From the NCBI GenBank assembly GCA_024278215.1, contig JAJRTR010000200.1:1-29202 (forward strand): a stretch of DNA of 29,202 nt. Direction: 5' to 3'. A model generated the notes under the pieces. It saw only the letters and a program-made list of their open reading frames with translations. It had not been told where the DNA came from and searched no databases. The position numbers and the translations under genes are program-made. Source of the stretch: a bacterium. Lineage in GTDB: Bacteria; UBP15; UBA6099; JAJRTR01. Shown here piece by piece: positions 16,785 to 24,860 of the stretch; the stretch's first letter is position 1; each line of letters begins with the position of its first letter.

Positions 16785-17351
16785 CTATTCCCGGTCGCCC
16801 TGAACGATGCCCGTTTGAATGCTTTTCTGCGCTTGATATTTACCTTTTTTGTCGGCATAAGATGTTTCGCACACTTCATCCGCGCCGATGAATACCACCT
16901 GCCCGATTCCCTCGTCGGCATATAGCCGCACCGGCAGCGGCGATGTATTCACGATGCAGATTGTCACGTATCCTTCCCACTCGGGCTCGAGTGGTGTGAC
17001 ATTTACGAGAACACCGCAACGCGCATAAGTTGATTTCCCTGTTACAATCGCGAGAACATCACGGGGGATGCGGAAATATTCCAGACTGCGCGCGAGCACA
17101 AAACTGTTCGGTTTCAACTCCAGCACATCGGTTATGATCTCTTCGTATTCGATGCCGCCGCCGGATTTCGGATCGATATAAGAATCTTTCCCGAAAACCG
17201 GAGCTTTGAATATGTTGCTGATACGCATATCATACCCATAAGACGAAATACCGTAGGAAACCACCCCGCCGCTCACCTGCCCGGACTCGAACGGTTCGAG
17301 CATTCCGCGTTCTTCGGACATCTTTTTTATCCATTTATCATTTTTAACCAT
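16785..17351 (-). CDS. dcd: dCTP deaminase-like protein with altered active site
   Basis: The 188-aa product aligns along its length with dCTP deaminase, which makes dUTP for thymidylate synthesis: [68 protein letters not shown], then [18 protein letters not shown] and [12 protein letters not shown]. Ser107 and Arg111 of the GKSTYAR loop match Ser111 and Arg115 of the E. coli enzyme. However, the residue matching the catalytic Glu138 (LEFxN in normal enzymes) is Cys132 (TICIVN). Activity is therefore doubtful. The ATG at 17351 has GGAG 6 nt upstream; the frame also allows a TTG at 17363. The stop is TAG. Confidence 0.88.
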   Translation of the reverse strand: MVKNDKWIKKMSEERGMLEPFESGQVSGGVVSYGISSYGYDMRISNIFKAPVFGKDSYIDPKSGGGIEYEEIITDVLELKPNSFVLARSLEYFRIPRDVLAIVTGKSTYARCGVLVNVTPLEPEWEGYVTICIVNTSPLPVRLYADEGIGQVVFIGADEVCETSYADKKGKYQAQKSIQTGIVQGDRE

Positions 17352-17373
17352 TTTTGTCTCCAATTACGTTTTT

Positions 17374-18480
17374 TTACTTCTCGGGCTCATCGTCGAAATT
17401 ATGATATTTGTAGAACGAGTAATATGAAGCGAGGACGATAAAGTCCATGCCGGGGTGTTCGATGTTGCTGATCGGATGTACTGTCTCCCATTCTTTCGGG
17501 CTTCGCTCCCAGCGGTAGCCCCAGTGATAACCTGTCGGTTTCCATCTGTTGGGCAACTCGGCAGGGAATGCGCGCAGTTCTTTCTTAATCAGTTTATCGG
17601 TTTTCAGTCCGAAGACTTTTCCATAGAACCAGTTGAATAGCGGGTTGCCGTCTTTGCGTACAGGTTTGAACCATGTTTTTATCATATCGTCAAGGCCCGT
17701 GAGTTCGGGACGCAGAATCTTCGCGACGAAAAGGCGCTCGAACATCAGGTTCAATGAAAAATAGTTGACACTTCCCGTCCTGATAAGGTACGCCTGTTTG
17801 AATTGCAGAAAGAATTTTTCTTTTTCCGAATCGAACGTCTCGCCGGGTCCGTAGATATCGACATCGATCTCCAGTTTTTCCGCGAGCAGTTGGAACAGCA
17901 ATTTCAAATCAGTGCAATCCGTCCACGGACCCTCGCCGTAAATCCAGTTGTGAGCCTTTCCGTAAACTATTATATTGCGGGTGATGCGCGCTATTTCATT
18001 TCTGAGTTCGGGCGGTCCGTGCAGAGCGACCTCCGCCATTCCCATCAACATTTCGCCATACTGATCGATGCTTGTCTGGCCGTGCCCGTAGTCGTCGGGT
18101 ATCTCCGGCCATCTTTTGTACCTGCCGGGCTCGACCTCGATCTCCTCCCAGTATCTCAGCCCATCACGAACAAGGTCCCATCGTTCATCGAGCGCGAAAG
18201 CCGACATCGTGAGGCCTGTCCAACCCTGACTGTCGCCAAGGCCCACGTATTTAACGACTGCTGTATGCGAGTCGTCAAGTTCCGCTTCCGCAGTGCCGCC
18301 CTTATACATATGCCGCGTGACAAAGGATTCCATGTAGTGGTTGTGTTTTTCGAGGATATCCGGCGGGAGCGCCTTTTGAACCGAAGGTTCGGACATAGTC
18401 TGCCCGGCGCTGAATACCATAGCCGATACCAGCAGCAGGAACAAAAAACAACAGGTATTTCGCCGACATGATAATCTCAT
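17374..18480 (-). CDS. Secreted protein of unknown function
   Basis: The 368-aa product begins with a signal peptide: basic RLSCRRN, hydrophobic CCFLFLLLVSAMVF and a likely cleavage after the SAG region (~25). The mature part is rich in aromatic residues and helices (DLVRDGLRYWEEIEVEPGRY, TDLKLLFQLLAEKL, NPLFNWFYGKVFGLKTDKLI), and I see Trp/His/Tyr-rich stretches such as YHWGYRWERSPKEW near the end. The look is of an (alpha/alpha) repeat periplasmic enzyme, but I recognise no family. It starts 22 nt upstream of dcd on the same strand and probably shares its transcript. The start ATG at 18480 has no strong Shine-Dalgarno site. Confidence 0.78.
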   Translation of the reverse strand: MRLSCRRNTCCFLFLLLVSAMVFSAGQTMSEPSVQKALPPDILEKHNHYMESFVTRHMYKGGTAEAELDDSHTAVVKYVGLGDSQGWTGLTMSAFALDERWDLVRDGLRYWEEIEVEPGRYKRWPEIPDDYGHGQTSIDQYGEMLMGMAEVALHGPPELRNEIARITRNIIVYGKAHNWIYGEGPWTDCTDLKLLFQLLAEKLEIDVDIYGPGETFDSEKEKFFLQFKQAYLIRTGSVNYFSLNLMFERLFVAKILRPELTGLDDMIKTWFKPVRKDGNPLFNWFYGKVFGLKTDKLIKKELRAFPAELPNRWKPTGYHWGYRWERSPKEWETVHPISNIEHPGMDFIVLASYYSFYKYHNFDDEPEK

Positions 18481-18502
18481 TTAATCTCACACCGAGTTTC
18501 AT

Positions 18503-18554
18503 CGTTCCCAAAGCGTATCCTGGGAACGCCTGGAACTGGAAGCTCCAGCTTCCA
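18503..18554. repeat. Tandem palindromes upstream of the secreted protein gene
   Basis: Two perfect 8-bp inverted repeats lie side by side: CGTTCCCA/TGGGAACG (18503-18528) and TGGAAGCT-cc-AGCTTCCA (18537-18554). They fill the leader or promoter region of the gene at 18480. This resembles dispersed palindromic repeats common in bacterial genomes, but only one copy is in the window. Confidence 0.6.
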
Positions 18555-18670
18555 CCGATCTCTTTTCAACATTTCTTTACCACCTTGCGCATTTACAAGT
18601 GTGACACGACACTATACCCGGAACGACAGAACCTAAGTGAACGGCATGTTTTCGTAAGTTGGAATTGCAG

Positions 18671-19399
18671 TTATTTCCTGCTGCCGAAAACGATTGTTCC
18701 GCCTGCATGTCCGATCGCTGCAGCAAGTGGAATCGCGAGGAAATATAGAACCAGCAACGGCACATTGTACTCGTCCTGCGACAGAACGCCTGCTTTCGCG
18801 TGCGTGAGGGTTGTGATCAGGGAAAGAGCGATAAGCAGTTGTCCGGCGAAAATCTTGAATTTGTATGTGCCGCCTGAAACCTTTCCGTATTTGAACACCC
18901 AGTGGAACAGCCCTGAGATATACGCTGCCGGAGCGGTCAGAAGGCCCACAATCATAAGGTAATAAGCTGTTCTCTCGAATGCGGCGACATCCAGAATATA
19001 GAACAGCGAGAGGAAAACCGGCGCGAGCACAAAAACCGCCTGCGGGAAATGTACCAGTATCGGATGCGGGTGCATATCGATTATCTGTTGTATCGCATCG
19101 GGTGGGCGGGACTGGACAGGGGCGGAGAGCGGTTCGGAATGTTCGCGGACGGTCGTTGCCTCCGTATCGGCTTTGAGTATGCCGACTTTCTCCACGCGCT
19201 CGAATACTTCGGTGCCGTGCGGCGCGTTTGCAAAATCGGCTGTGAGGTCGGCGCCTGCCGTGTGTTTATTCATGTGCCGGCCTTCTTTCCACATACTGCT
19301 CGCCGAGACATCGTAAACATTTCCATCCCGGGCCACATAAGCAGGTTTGCCGCCTCGACCGTGGTTTTGCGACAGTTCGTTTTCAGTGAATTCCTTCAT
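18671..19399 (-). CDS. Cytochrome b5-like heme domain fused to DUF2231 membrane domain
   Basis: The 242-aa product starts with a cytochrome b5-like heme/steroid-binding domain (~1-75): FTENELSQNHGRGGKPAYVA, GNVYDVSASSMWKEGRHMNKHTAGADLT and NAPHG, with the His residues of RHMNKHTAG as likely heme ligands. From about 100 it becomes a DUF2231-type membrane protein, HPHPILVHFPQAVFVLAPVFLS, with four hydrophobic segments. This places a heme next to the membrane, suggesting electron transfer, but no partner is visible. The ATG at 19399 is chosen from the domain boundary and AAGGGATAGGG just upstream; the frame is open to 19456, and an ATG at 19441 is an alternative. Confidence 0.85.
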   Translation of the reverse strand: MKEFTENELSQNHGRGGKPAYVARDGNVYDVSASSMWKEGRHMNKHTAGADLTADFANAPHGTEVFERVEKVGILKADTEATTVREHSEPLSAPVQSRPPDAIQQIIDMHPHPILVHFPQAVFVLAPVFLSLFYILDVAAFERTAYYLMIVGLLTAPAAYISGLFHWVFKYGKVSGGTYKFKIFAGQLLIALSLITTLTHAKAGVLSQDEYNVPLLVLYFLAIPLAAAIGHAGGTIVFGSRK

Positions 19400-19511
19400 T
19401 GTCCCTATCCCTTCGATAGTCTTTTGTATTGTATCGGTCATTTGATCCGCTTGCAATAATCTGTTTCGCAGCGAGTAGGCTCATTACGTAAACGCAGTTC
19501 AGTTCACAACA

Positions 19512-20324
19512 TCATTGTACAAGCCAGTTACGGATGTGTTCGAGACAGGGGAGTTGCGAGCGGAGTTTGTCCTGCGCGTCGAAATCTATCTCGGCCAGGG
19601 CGATATCCTCGCGGTCGGGAACGACTGCGAGTACGTTGCCCCATGGCTCGGCGATAAGGCTTTTTCCGTAGCATTGCCGCTTTTTTGTTAGCCTGCCGCA
19701 CTGCGCGGGCGCGGCGATGTACACAAGGTTTTCTATCGCCCTGGCTTTCAGCAGCGGAACCCAGTGGTCTTTCCCTGTGTGCAGAGTGAACGCTGCCGGA
19801 ACGAAGATCATGCGCGCGCCTTTCAACGTGAGCCGCCTGAAAAGCTCGGGAAATCTGAGGTCGTAGCATACAGTGAGTCCTATGGGGCCGACTTCGGTTT
19901 CCGCCACGATCACTTCATCGCCCGGCTCCACCACATTTGATTCCTTGTGTGTCGCGCCTGCGTTTATCTCTATATCAAAGAGATGAATCTTTTTATATTT
20001 TGCGACTATCTCGCCGCCGGGTCCGATAACAGGGCAGGTGTTGAACACTTTCCCGCCGGGCGCCGGTTCCGGTATGGTCCCGGCGACGAGAGTGATCTTT
20101 CGTTCGCGGCAAAGCCGGCGCAGCAGTGCCACAGGGCCGTCGTCCAGGGGAAGAGTGTCGGGAGGCGGATCGTCGTTGTCTCTGATGCGCGACCAGTTTT
20201 CCGGCAGTCCGACGAGTTTCGCGCCGCGATCCGCCGCTTTATCGACAAGCTCCAGCGCTTTGTCTGTATTCCGCTTCATATCTTTTGTGGATGTCATCTG
20301 AACAACTGCCGCGAGAAAACTCAT
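19512..20324 (-). CDS. Carbon-nitrogen hydrolase (nitrilase superfamily, Nit-like amidase)
   Basis: The 270-aa product has the complete Glu-Lys-Cys triad: Glu42 in LPENWS, Lys112 in KYKKIHLFD and Cys153 in VCYDLRFPE. The length and the sequence around the Cys (VCYDLRFPELFRRL) match the Nit1/Nit2 branch, whose members hydrolyse omega-amides or deaminated glutathione. The exact substrate is inferred. GGGAG lies ~9 nt before the ATG at 20324. It follows the metallophosphoesterase stop by 21 nt on the same strand, so the two are probably cotranscribed. Confidence 0.9.
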   Translation of the reverse strand: MSFLAAVVQMTSTKDMKRNTDKALELVDKAADRGAKLVGLPENWSRIRDNDDPPPDTLPLDDGPVALLRRLCRERKITLVAGTIPEPAPGGKVFNTCPVIGPGGEIVAKYKKIHLFDIEINAGATHKESNVVEPGDEVIVAETEVGPIGLTVCYDLRFPELFRRLTLKGARMIFVPAAFTLHTGKDHWVPLLKARAIENLVYIAAPAQCGRLTKKRQCYGKSLIAEPWGNVLAVVPDREDIALAEIDFDAQDKLRSQLPCLEHIRNWLVQ

Positions 20325-20345
20325 GTTGCTGCTCCCATGTCCTTT

Positions 20346-21584
20346 TCAGCGCCCCAGTACTTCGGAGAAAGTGCGGTTGTGCATGTCCCAGCCGGCGATT
20401 CTGCCGTCGCGCACATGCACTATGCGGAATCCCCAACTCGGGTTGTCGCTGTCTTTGCCGCCTCCGAGTCCCGCCGCCTTTGTCCACACTTCGGTCGTAT
20501 ACTTGCCCAACTTTTCTATGCGGTTGTAGTGCATGTGTCCGACGAAAACATAGCCGACTTTGTAGTGATCGAGCAGCTTAGTGAATTGCGCCACAGATGC
20601 GCCCTTCACCTTGATGACCGGCGAAAATCCCATCTTGCGCCCACCCTGCAGAAACTTATTCGGGATGTGCGTATATATAACAAATTCCTTGAAACCCCGT
20701 TTGCTCGCGTCCGCCATATCGTTTTTAAACCATTTCCATTGTTTCGGCCCGATGTTCGAGTTTATCGGGATGCCGAGGAAAACATAGTCGGCGTTGAACC
20801 GGTCACGAAGCTTCTTCGGCCAGTCGAAACTGTTGAGACCGACGAAATGAATGTCTCCGTAGTCGAAAGAGTTGTATGTCGGGCCGTATGCGGCGTCCCA
20901 GTACGGACGTCCGTCGATGGGTTCGTCGGGGCGGTTATCCACATACTGTTCGTGATTGCCCGGCACCATAAACATGGGCAGCGTCATTTGTTTTGCGAAT
21001 ACGTCGTATCCGTAAATGTAGTCCCTGTCATAAGTTTCCGGGTTGAGACCGAGGTCGCCCGAGAACAGCACGAACTCGACATTCATCTTCGCGAGGTCCT
21101 TTATCAGCGCGAGCCGGACTTTGTTCGCGTCTTCTATGTCGCCGCCTTTTTCCACGTTGAAATGTATGTCTGTAATGTGCACGAAATCGTAATCTTTCTT
21201 GAACTCTTTTACTACCTTCACCGAGTGAATCTGAGTGTCCGTACTGCCGTCGTCGAATGTTACTTTAAGGTCGTACAGCACATCGGGCGTGTCTTGCGGT
21301 ATCGCAGCGGAAAAGACGACGGTGTCTTCGTCCGCGCTGATTCTGTCGAGTGTGAGAGCGACGCGGTATGCCTTCATCACGGTACCGGAAAGTTCAGCAC
21401 CCGCTACCTGCTTCGCTCCGGGTTTCAAGACCAGTTCGAACGCTTCGCCCGACTTCACAATCGCAGGCACGCTCAACAGCGGCTTTTGTATTTCGTGCAC
21501 CCTCTGCACAGGCACGGCGAACGCAGCCGCCGACACGAACAGCAAAGCAACCAGGATCAAAAAATATTTCGATAATCTTCTCAT
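20346..21584 (-). CDS. Secreted calcineurin-like metallophosphoesterase
   Basis: The 412-aa product has an N-terminal signal peptide (MRRLSKYFLILVALLFVSAA, cleavage near AFA), a ~100-residue beta-rich region, and a calcineurin-like phosphoesterase domain. The metal-ligand blocks are present in order: VHITDIHFN (DxH), VLFSGDLG (GD), VPGNHEQY (GNH), YTHIPNKF (His) and VFVGHMHYN (GHxH). It acts outside the cytoplasm on a phosphate ester or diester that cannot be named here. The ATG at 21584 is preferred because GGAG lies 9 nt upstream; ATGs at 21599 and 21590 would add five and two residues. It lies just upstream of the nitrilase gene. Confidence 0.88.
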   Translation of the reverse strand: MRRLSKYFLILVALLFVSAAAFAVPVQRVHEIQKPLLSVPAIVKSGEAFELVLKPGAKQVAGAELSGTVMKAYRVALTLDRISADEDTVVFSAAIPQDTPDVLYDLKVTFDDGSTDTQIHSVKVVKEFKKDYDFVHITDIHFNVEKGGDIEDANKVRLALIKDLAKMNVEFVLFSGDLGLNPETYDRDYIYGYDVFAKQMTLPMFMVPGNHEQYVDNRPDEPIDGRPYWDAAYGPTYNSFDYGDIHFVGLNSFDWPKKLRDRFNADYVFLGIPINSNIGPKQWKWFKNDMADASKRGFKEFVIYTHIPNKFLQGGRKMGFSPVIKVKGASVAQFTKLLDHYKVGYVFVGHMHYNRIEKLGKYTTEVWTKAAGLGGGKDSDNPSWGFRIVHVRDGRIAGWDMHNRTFSEVLGR

Positions 21585-21712
21585 TGCCATAAACTCCATT
21601 CACAAACGAATCAGGAAATATAGAAATACAACTGCGCAGACTGCAAAATCATGTTCGACTGCTGTTATTCTATACATCTTCGTAAAAAATGGAAGTTATA
21701 TACCATACAGAT

Positions 21713-21890
21713 GAGCCAACTGCAAAATCATGTTCGTGGCGAAGTCGAGCGAAATTGTTCGGAACAAGGCGGAGGTATAAAATCCTCGCAGGCGTACTTG
21801 CAGAGTATGTCGAGAACAATTTCGCACCGACAACGCAACTATGGACAATAGCAGCCAACCGCAGCAGAATCATAATTTTGTAATTGGCTC
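21713..21890 (+). repeat. 178-nt element, copy B (full length)
   Basis: The ends are GAGCCAACTGCAAAATCATG and ATAATTTTGTAATTGGCTC, terminal inverted repeats of ~18 nt. Inside are an AAGTCGAGCGAAATTGTTC block, a GGCGTACTTGCAGAGTATGTC hairpin core and CGACAACGCAACTATGGAC. It is exactly as long as the copy at 29010 (178 nt) and clearly alike over its length. It sits 12 nt from the stop of the gene at 21903. Confidence 0.85.
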
Positions 21891-21902
21891 AGATATTACA
21901 AC

Positions 21903-22613
21903 TCACTTGTGGCGAGACAAAGGGCTATGTGTGCCGATACCGGACCGGTGCCCCGAGACCTGCCGGGGCACATAGGGGACGGTCTCAGTCAGCGTCGCCC
22001 TTTTCGCAGGGAGCCCGTATTCAAAGACGCCTTTTTTATCATTTTCGACGGCATCCCCGCGCAGTGGCCATGAGCCTTCGGACAAATATCCCTTTTCGAC
22101 AAGGTCCTGCAAGTTGTTTATGTTTCCATTCTGAGATTGTTGATTCCCTGTTCCAACATAACTGCCGTTCTCGGGATGATAAAACAAACCGATCGCCACG
22201 ATCACGACGATTGACAGCACTATTATGAGCATTCCGCAGATTGACCAGAAACGCTGAGTTTCCTTAAACTGTTTCACGCTGTCGAACGTCCTCGCCTTCC
22301 ATGCCAGCTCGTTGCCCTTGAACCCGAGATAGAGCGAAACGGCAAAACCGATAATTACAGTAAACGGGATCAGACATGTAGCGAGCAGGACGGCAAAAAA
22401 CAGCCACAGCCTGTGAGCCGCCGTCCAGAATATGCTGAGCGAAAACGCGCCGAAATTAAAACCTTTAATCTCATCGGGCACGGGGCGGCGGTTTGCAGGT
22501 GCCTCATCCGGGCACACCGCGCCTCTGACGGCCCTGCTGCCAGGCCGACCCCCACAATTTTCGCAGCAGGAGGCTGCGTCGTTGTTGTTATGTCCGCAAT
22601 TCGGACATTCCAT
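21903..22613 (-). CDS. Zinc-ribbon membrane protein
   Basis: The 236-aa product begins MECPNCGHNN with a zinc ribbon (Cys3, Cys6, Cys17, Cys20), then a linker and IKGFNFGAFSLSIFWTAAHRLWLFF, typical of small membrane proteins whose ribbon precedes two or three membrane helices (~50-100 and ~125-150). The role is unknown. Its Shine-Dalgarno site (GGAAGGTGA) overlaps the stop codon of the GH84 gene and the gap is 3 nt, so translation is coupled. The last ~25 residues (VPRQVSGHRSG...SPLSRHK) are read through a GC-rich hairpin (21948-21971) and look like intergenic sequence, so the original C-terminus may have been shorter. Confidence 0.78.
   Translation of the reverse strand: MECPNCGHNNNDAASCCENCGGRPGSRAVRGAVCPDEAPANRRPVPDEIKGFNFGAFSLSIFWTAAHRLWLFFAVLLATCLIPFTVIIGFAVSLYLGFKGNELAWKARTFDSVKQFKETQRFWSICGMLIIVLSIVVIVAIGLFYHPENGSYVGTGNQQSQNGNINNLQDLVEKGYLSEGSWPLRGDAVENDKKGVFEYGLPAKRATLTETVPYVPRQVSGHRSGIGTHSPLSRHK
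21948..21971. repeat. GC-rich hairpin within the 3' end of the zinc-ribbon gene
   Basis: GTGCCCCG and CGGGGCAC form a perfect 8-bp stem with an 8-nt loop. An outer stem CTATGTG (21925-21931) / CACATAG (21969-21975) is an alternative. There is no T-run. Confidence 0.5.
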
Positions 22614-22616
22614 TTT

Positions 22617-23912
22617 TCACCTTCCGATATACGACATAACAGGAACCACAGCCGCGGGTATCGTATTGACTTTCCTTCCGCAAAGGGCCGCTCTCGCCTT
22701 TATCACTGCTGCCTTCAGCGCCGGCCCATCCTCTGCCACCGCCGCTTCGACAGCGCGCAATGCGATTTTACAATACTTTGCAGTCTCCTTCGCAAGCGGT
22801 CGGACATCGTTGTAGAAAAGTCGCAGCGCGTCGGCTTCTTTTAACAGCGCCGGTAACTCAATGAATTGTTGCAACACATTTTTCAATTTGTGCAATTCGC
22901 CGTTCCCTGCGGCGTCAATTGCGGATACAGTCGGCGAAGGCGGCTCTCCGAAGAAAAACGACGCCGGGTGGAGTGCGCAGAATTCGAGCAGCAGATCACG
23001 GTCGCCGGCGGAAAGTTTCTGTCCCCAGGGCGCAACAGTCGCTTGAGCGAGAGCCGCGCGCGGATCGTAATCGTGCGGCGAACGCAGCCACTGCGCGATC
23101 GTCAACAGCGGTATGGCGGAAGCCGCCGCTTCGTTCATCGGGTTGGCGTAGTAGCCCGCCAGCATCGAAGGCACGTCCGGTTCGCGTCCTGCGATGGGGC
23201 CGAGATTAAGTTTGCAGCGGTTGTAGTCGTTCACAGGATAGTTGTCCCACAGCAACGGTTTTCTTTTTATTATGCCGGCAATGGATTTCGTGTCTTCGGT
23301 CGTAATTCGCGGTGAAACCACCAGCGGCCCGGTCCAGAATATCTCGATCGAGCGGGAAATATCTTTGCCGATAGTTTCAAGATATGGAGTCGGCTTTACG
23401 CCAATGTATTCTGTAGGGCAAAAAAGCAGGCGCGCGCCGGGCACTCTTTCCAAAAGCACGTCGGCAAGCCTGTTCACGAGATCGGCCTGTGCCGAGGCGA
23501 GAGAGCTCCATTTATTCCTGTCGGACACATGCGAAAGTACTGGTGGAATGTCGTCGAGAAACAGCGCGAAACTTCGTACTCCATAATCAGAGATGGAAAC
23601 AAACTTGTCGGCGAGCGCATCGAAATCTTTGCGCTCTGAATACCTGATCGACAGGCCGGGGCTGAGCGCCCAGCAGAAGTTGATGTTTTTTTTGCCGCAT
23701 TTGTTTATGGCGGCGACGAGATGTTTCCGGGCGACGGCAGTGTAGGGTGTCCGCCACCTCTTGCGATGAAACGGATCGGCCTTCGGTGCGTAGATATAGG
23801 AATTGAAACCGGCGTAAGACATAAAGTCAATAAAACGCAATCGTGCGGCGGCGCTCCACGGTTTCCCATAAAACCCCTCGACAACACCCCGGTCATAATC
23901 TGTTTGTTCCAT
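22617..23912 (-). CDS. GH84 beta-N-acetylglucosaminidase (O-GlcNAcase-like)
   Basis: The 431-aa product matches the GH84 catalytic barrel: RGVVEGFYGKPW at the N-terminus, YIYAPKADPFHRKRWR (Lys44 substrate contact), FALFLDDIPP with the catalytic Asp120-Asp121 pair, FCPTEYIG, IFWTGPLVVSPRI and LLWDNYPVND. A helical domain follows from ~300. GH84 enzymes remove terminal beta-linked GlcNAc by substrate-assisted catalysis. There is no signal peptide or binding module, so it should work in the cytoplasm, unlike secreted GH84 toxins. The ATG at 23912 (MEQTDYDRG) follows a GGA site; the frame runs on to 24116, overlapping the radical SAM gene, and is not used. It is the middle gene of a three-gene operon. 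Confidence 0.93.
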   Translation of the reverse strand: MEQTDYDRGVVEGFYGKPWSAAARLRFIDFMSYAGFNSYIYAPKADPFHRKRWRTPYTAVARKHLVAAINKCGKKNINFCWALSPGLSIRYSERKDFDALADKFVSISDYGVRSFALFLDDIPPVLSHVSDRNKWSSLASAQADLVNRLADVLLERVPGARLLFCPTEYIGVKPTPYLETIGKDISRSIEIFWTGPLVVSPRITTEDTKSIAGIIKRKPLLWDNYPVNDYNRCKLNLGPIAGREPDVPSMLAGYYANPMNEAAASAIPLLTIAQWLRSPHDYDPRAALAQATVAPWGQKLSAGDRDLLLEFCALHPASFFFGEPPSPTVSAIDAAGNGELHKLKNVLQQFIELPALLKEADALRLFYNDVRPLAKETAKYCKIALRAVEAAVAEDGPALKAAVIKARAALCGRKVNTIPAAVVPVMSYIGR

Positions 23913-23943
23913 CTGTCCGCGCTTCCCGTCCTGAAGCTTATAC

Positions 23944-24816
23944 TCACAACGCTCTGAGAAATTCCGGGCGCAGGAAACGCCCGGGATCGGCAAGAGCAGC
24001 GTCGATAGTGCCGAGCAGCTTTTCTCTATCCTGCGCCAGCACCCCCTTGAGAGGCAGGTAGTTCGACGCGTGATTTGTCCTGAAAATGCAGCCGTCGGTA
24101 CGAAGCTGATCGACAAGTTGCCTGACTTCCCGCAACAGCTCGAGTTTTGTCAGAAATCGAAAGTCCGGCCCCATCTGTTCCGCGAAATAATCTTCGAGCG
24201 GACCGAGCATCAGTGAGAGCGCGCTGACATAGGTCGGATTCATTTCCGAACATACCGATGCGGTGTCTGCAATGTGCTGCTCGGACATTTTTGCGCCGCC
24301 GAGCCCGAGCAACACGGTGACAGAAAGAGGGAATCCCGCCTCGAGCGCCTTGCCGCCAGCCTCGATCATTTCCGCCCGAGTCGTGCCTTTGTCCACTTTA
24401 CGCAACACGTCGTCGTTGCCCGACTCCAGGCCGAAATAAAGAATATCGAGACCTTCCTCACGAAGCAGGCGAAGTTCGCCCATCGTTTTTACGAGCAGAT
24501 TTTTTGGGTTTGCGTAGGAAGTTACGCGCTCGAGTTTGGGGAACTTGGCGTAGAGCAGCCTGAGGATTTTGCTCAGAGTCGATGTTTTTATAACAAGCGC
24601 GTCGCCGTCCGCGAGGAATATGCGTTTTGTGTGCGGCATGGTTCCCGCGCACTCGAGGACATCCTTCTTGAAATCGTCGAACCTGCGTATGCGAAACTTC
24701 TTCATCTTGTACATACCGCAGAAAAGGCATGTGTTGTTCGAGCAGCCATAAGTGGCTTGCAGTATCAGGGAATCCGCTTCACTTGGCGGCCTGAACAGTG
24801 GCTGATCATATTCCAT
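23944..24816 (-). CDS. Radical SAM protein with Cx4CxxC cluster motif
   Basis: The 290-aa product has the cluster motif TYGCSNNTCLFCGMY (Cys25, Cys30, Cys33), which is Cx4CxxC and not the usual Cx3CxxC. KKFRIRRFDDFKKDV, RIFLADGDALVIKT and DILYFGLESGNDDVLRKVDKG follow, as in small HemN-like/COG1032 radical SAM proteins of unknown role. The ATG at 24816 has GGGAG ~8 nt upstream. The open frame continues to 25068, but that AT-rich extension crosses the palindrome at 24838 and is rejected. The gene starts a run with GH84 (31-nt gap) and the zinc-ribbon gene (3-nt gap). Confidence 0.88.
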   Translation of the reverse strand: MEYDQPLFRPPSEADSLILQATYGCSNNTCLFCGMYKMKKFRIRRFDDFKKDVLECAGTMPHTKRIFLADGDALVIKTSTLSKILRLLYAKFPKLERVTSYANPKNLLVKTMGELRLLREEGLDILYFGLESGNDDVLRKVDKGTTRAEMIEAGGKALEAGFPLSVTVLLGLGGAKMSEQHIADTASVCSEMNPTYVSALSLMLGPLEDYFAEQMGPDFRFLTKLELLREVRQLVDQLRTDGCIFRTNHASNYLPLKGVLAQDREKLLGTIDAALADPGRFLRPEFLRAL

Positions 24817-24837
24817 ATTCTTTCTCCCGGTTTTGAA

Positions 24838-24860
24838 CCCGTATTGGTGAAATATTCGGG
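24838..24860. repeat. 23-nt palindrome, copy 3
   Basis: CCCGT-ATTGGTGAAATAT-TCGGG, related to copies at 8816 and 15582. It lies 21 nt upstream of the radical SAM start, in the leader or promoter. Confidence 0.72.

Noticed and set aside
19947-21575. 542-codon open frame on the plus strand
   Set aside because: It is antisense to the nitrilase and metallophosphoesterase genes, which carry complete catalytic motifs; it has no family resemblance.
23913-24116. 68-residue extension of the GH84 protein
   Set aside because: It overlaps the upstream radical SAM gene in another frame and the GH84 barrel begins right after ATG 23912.
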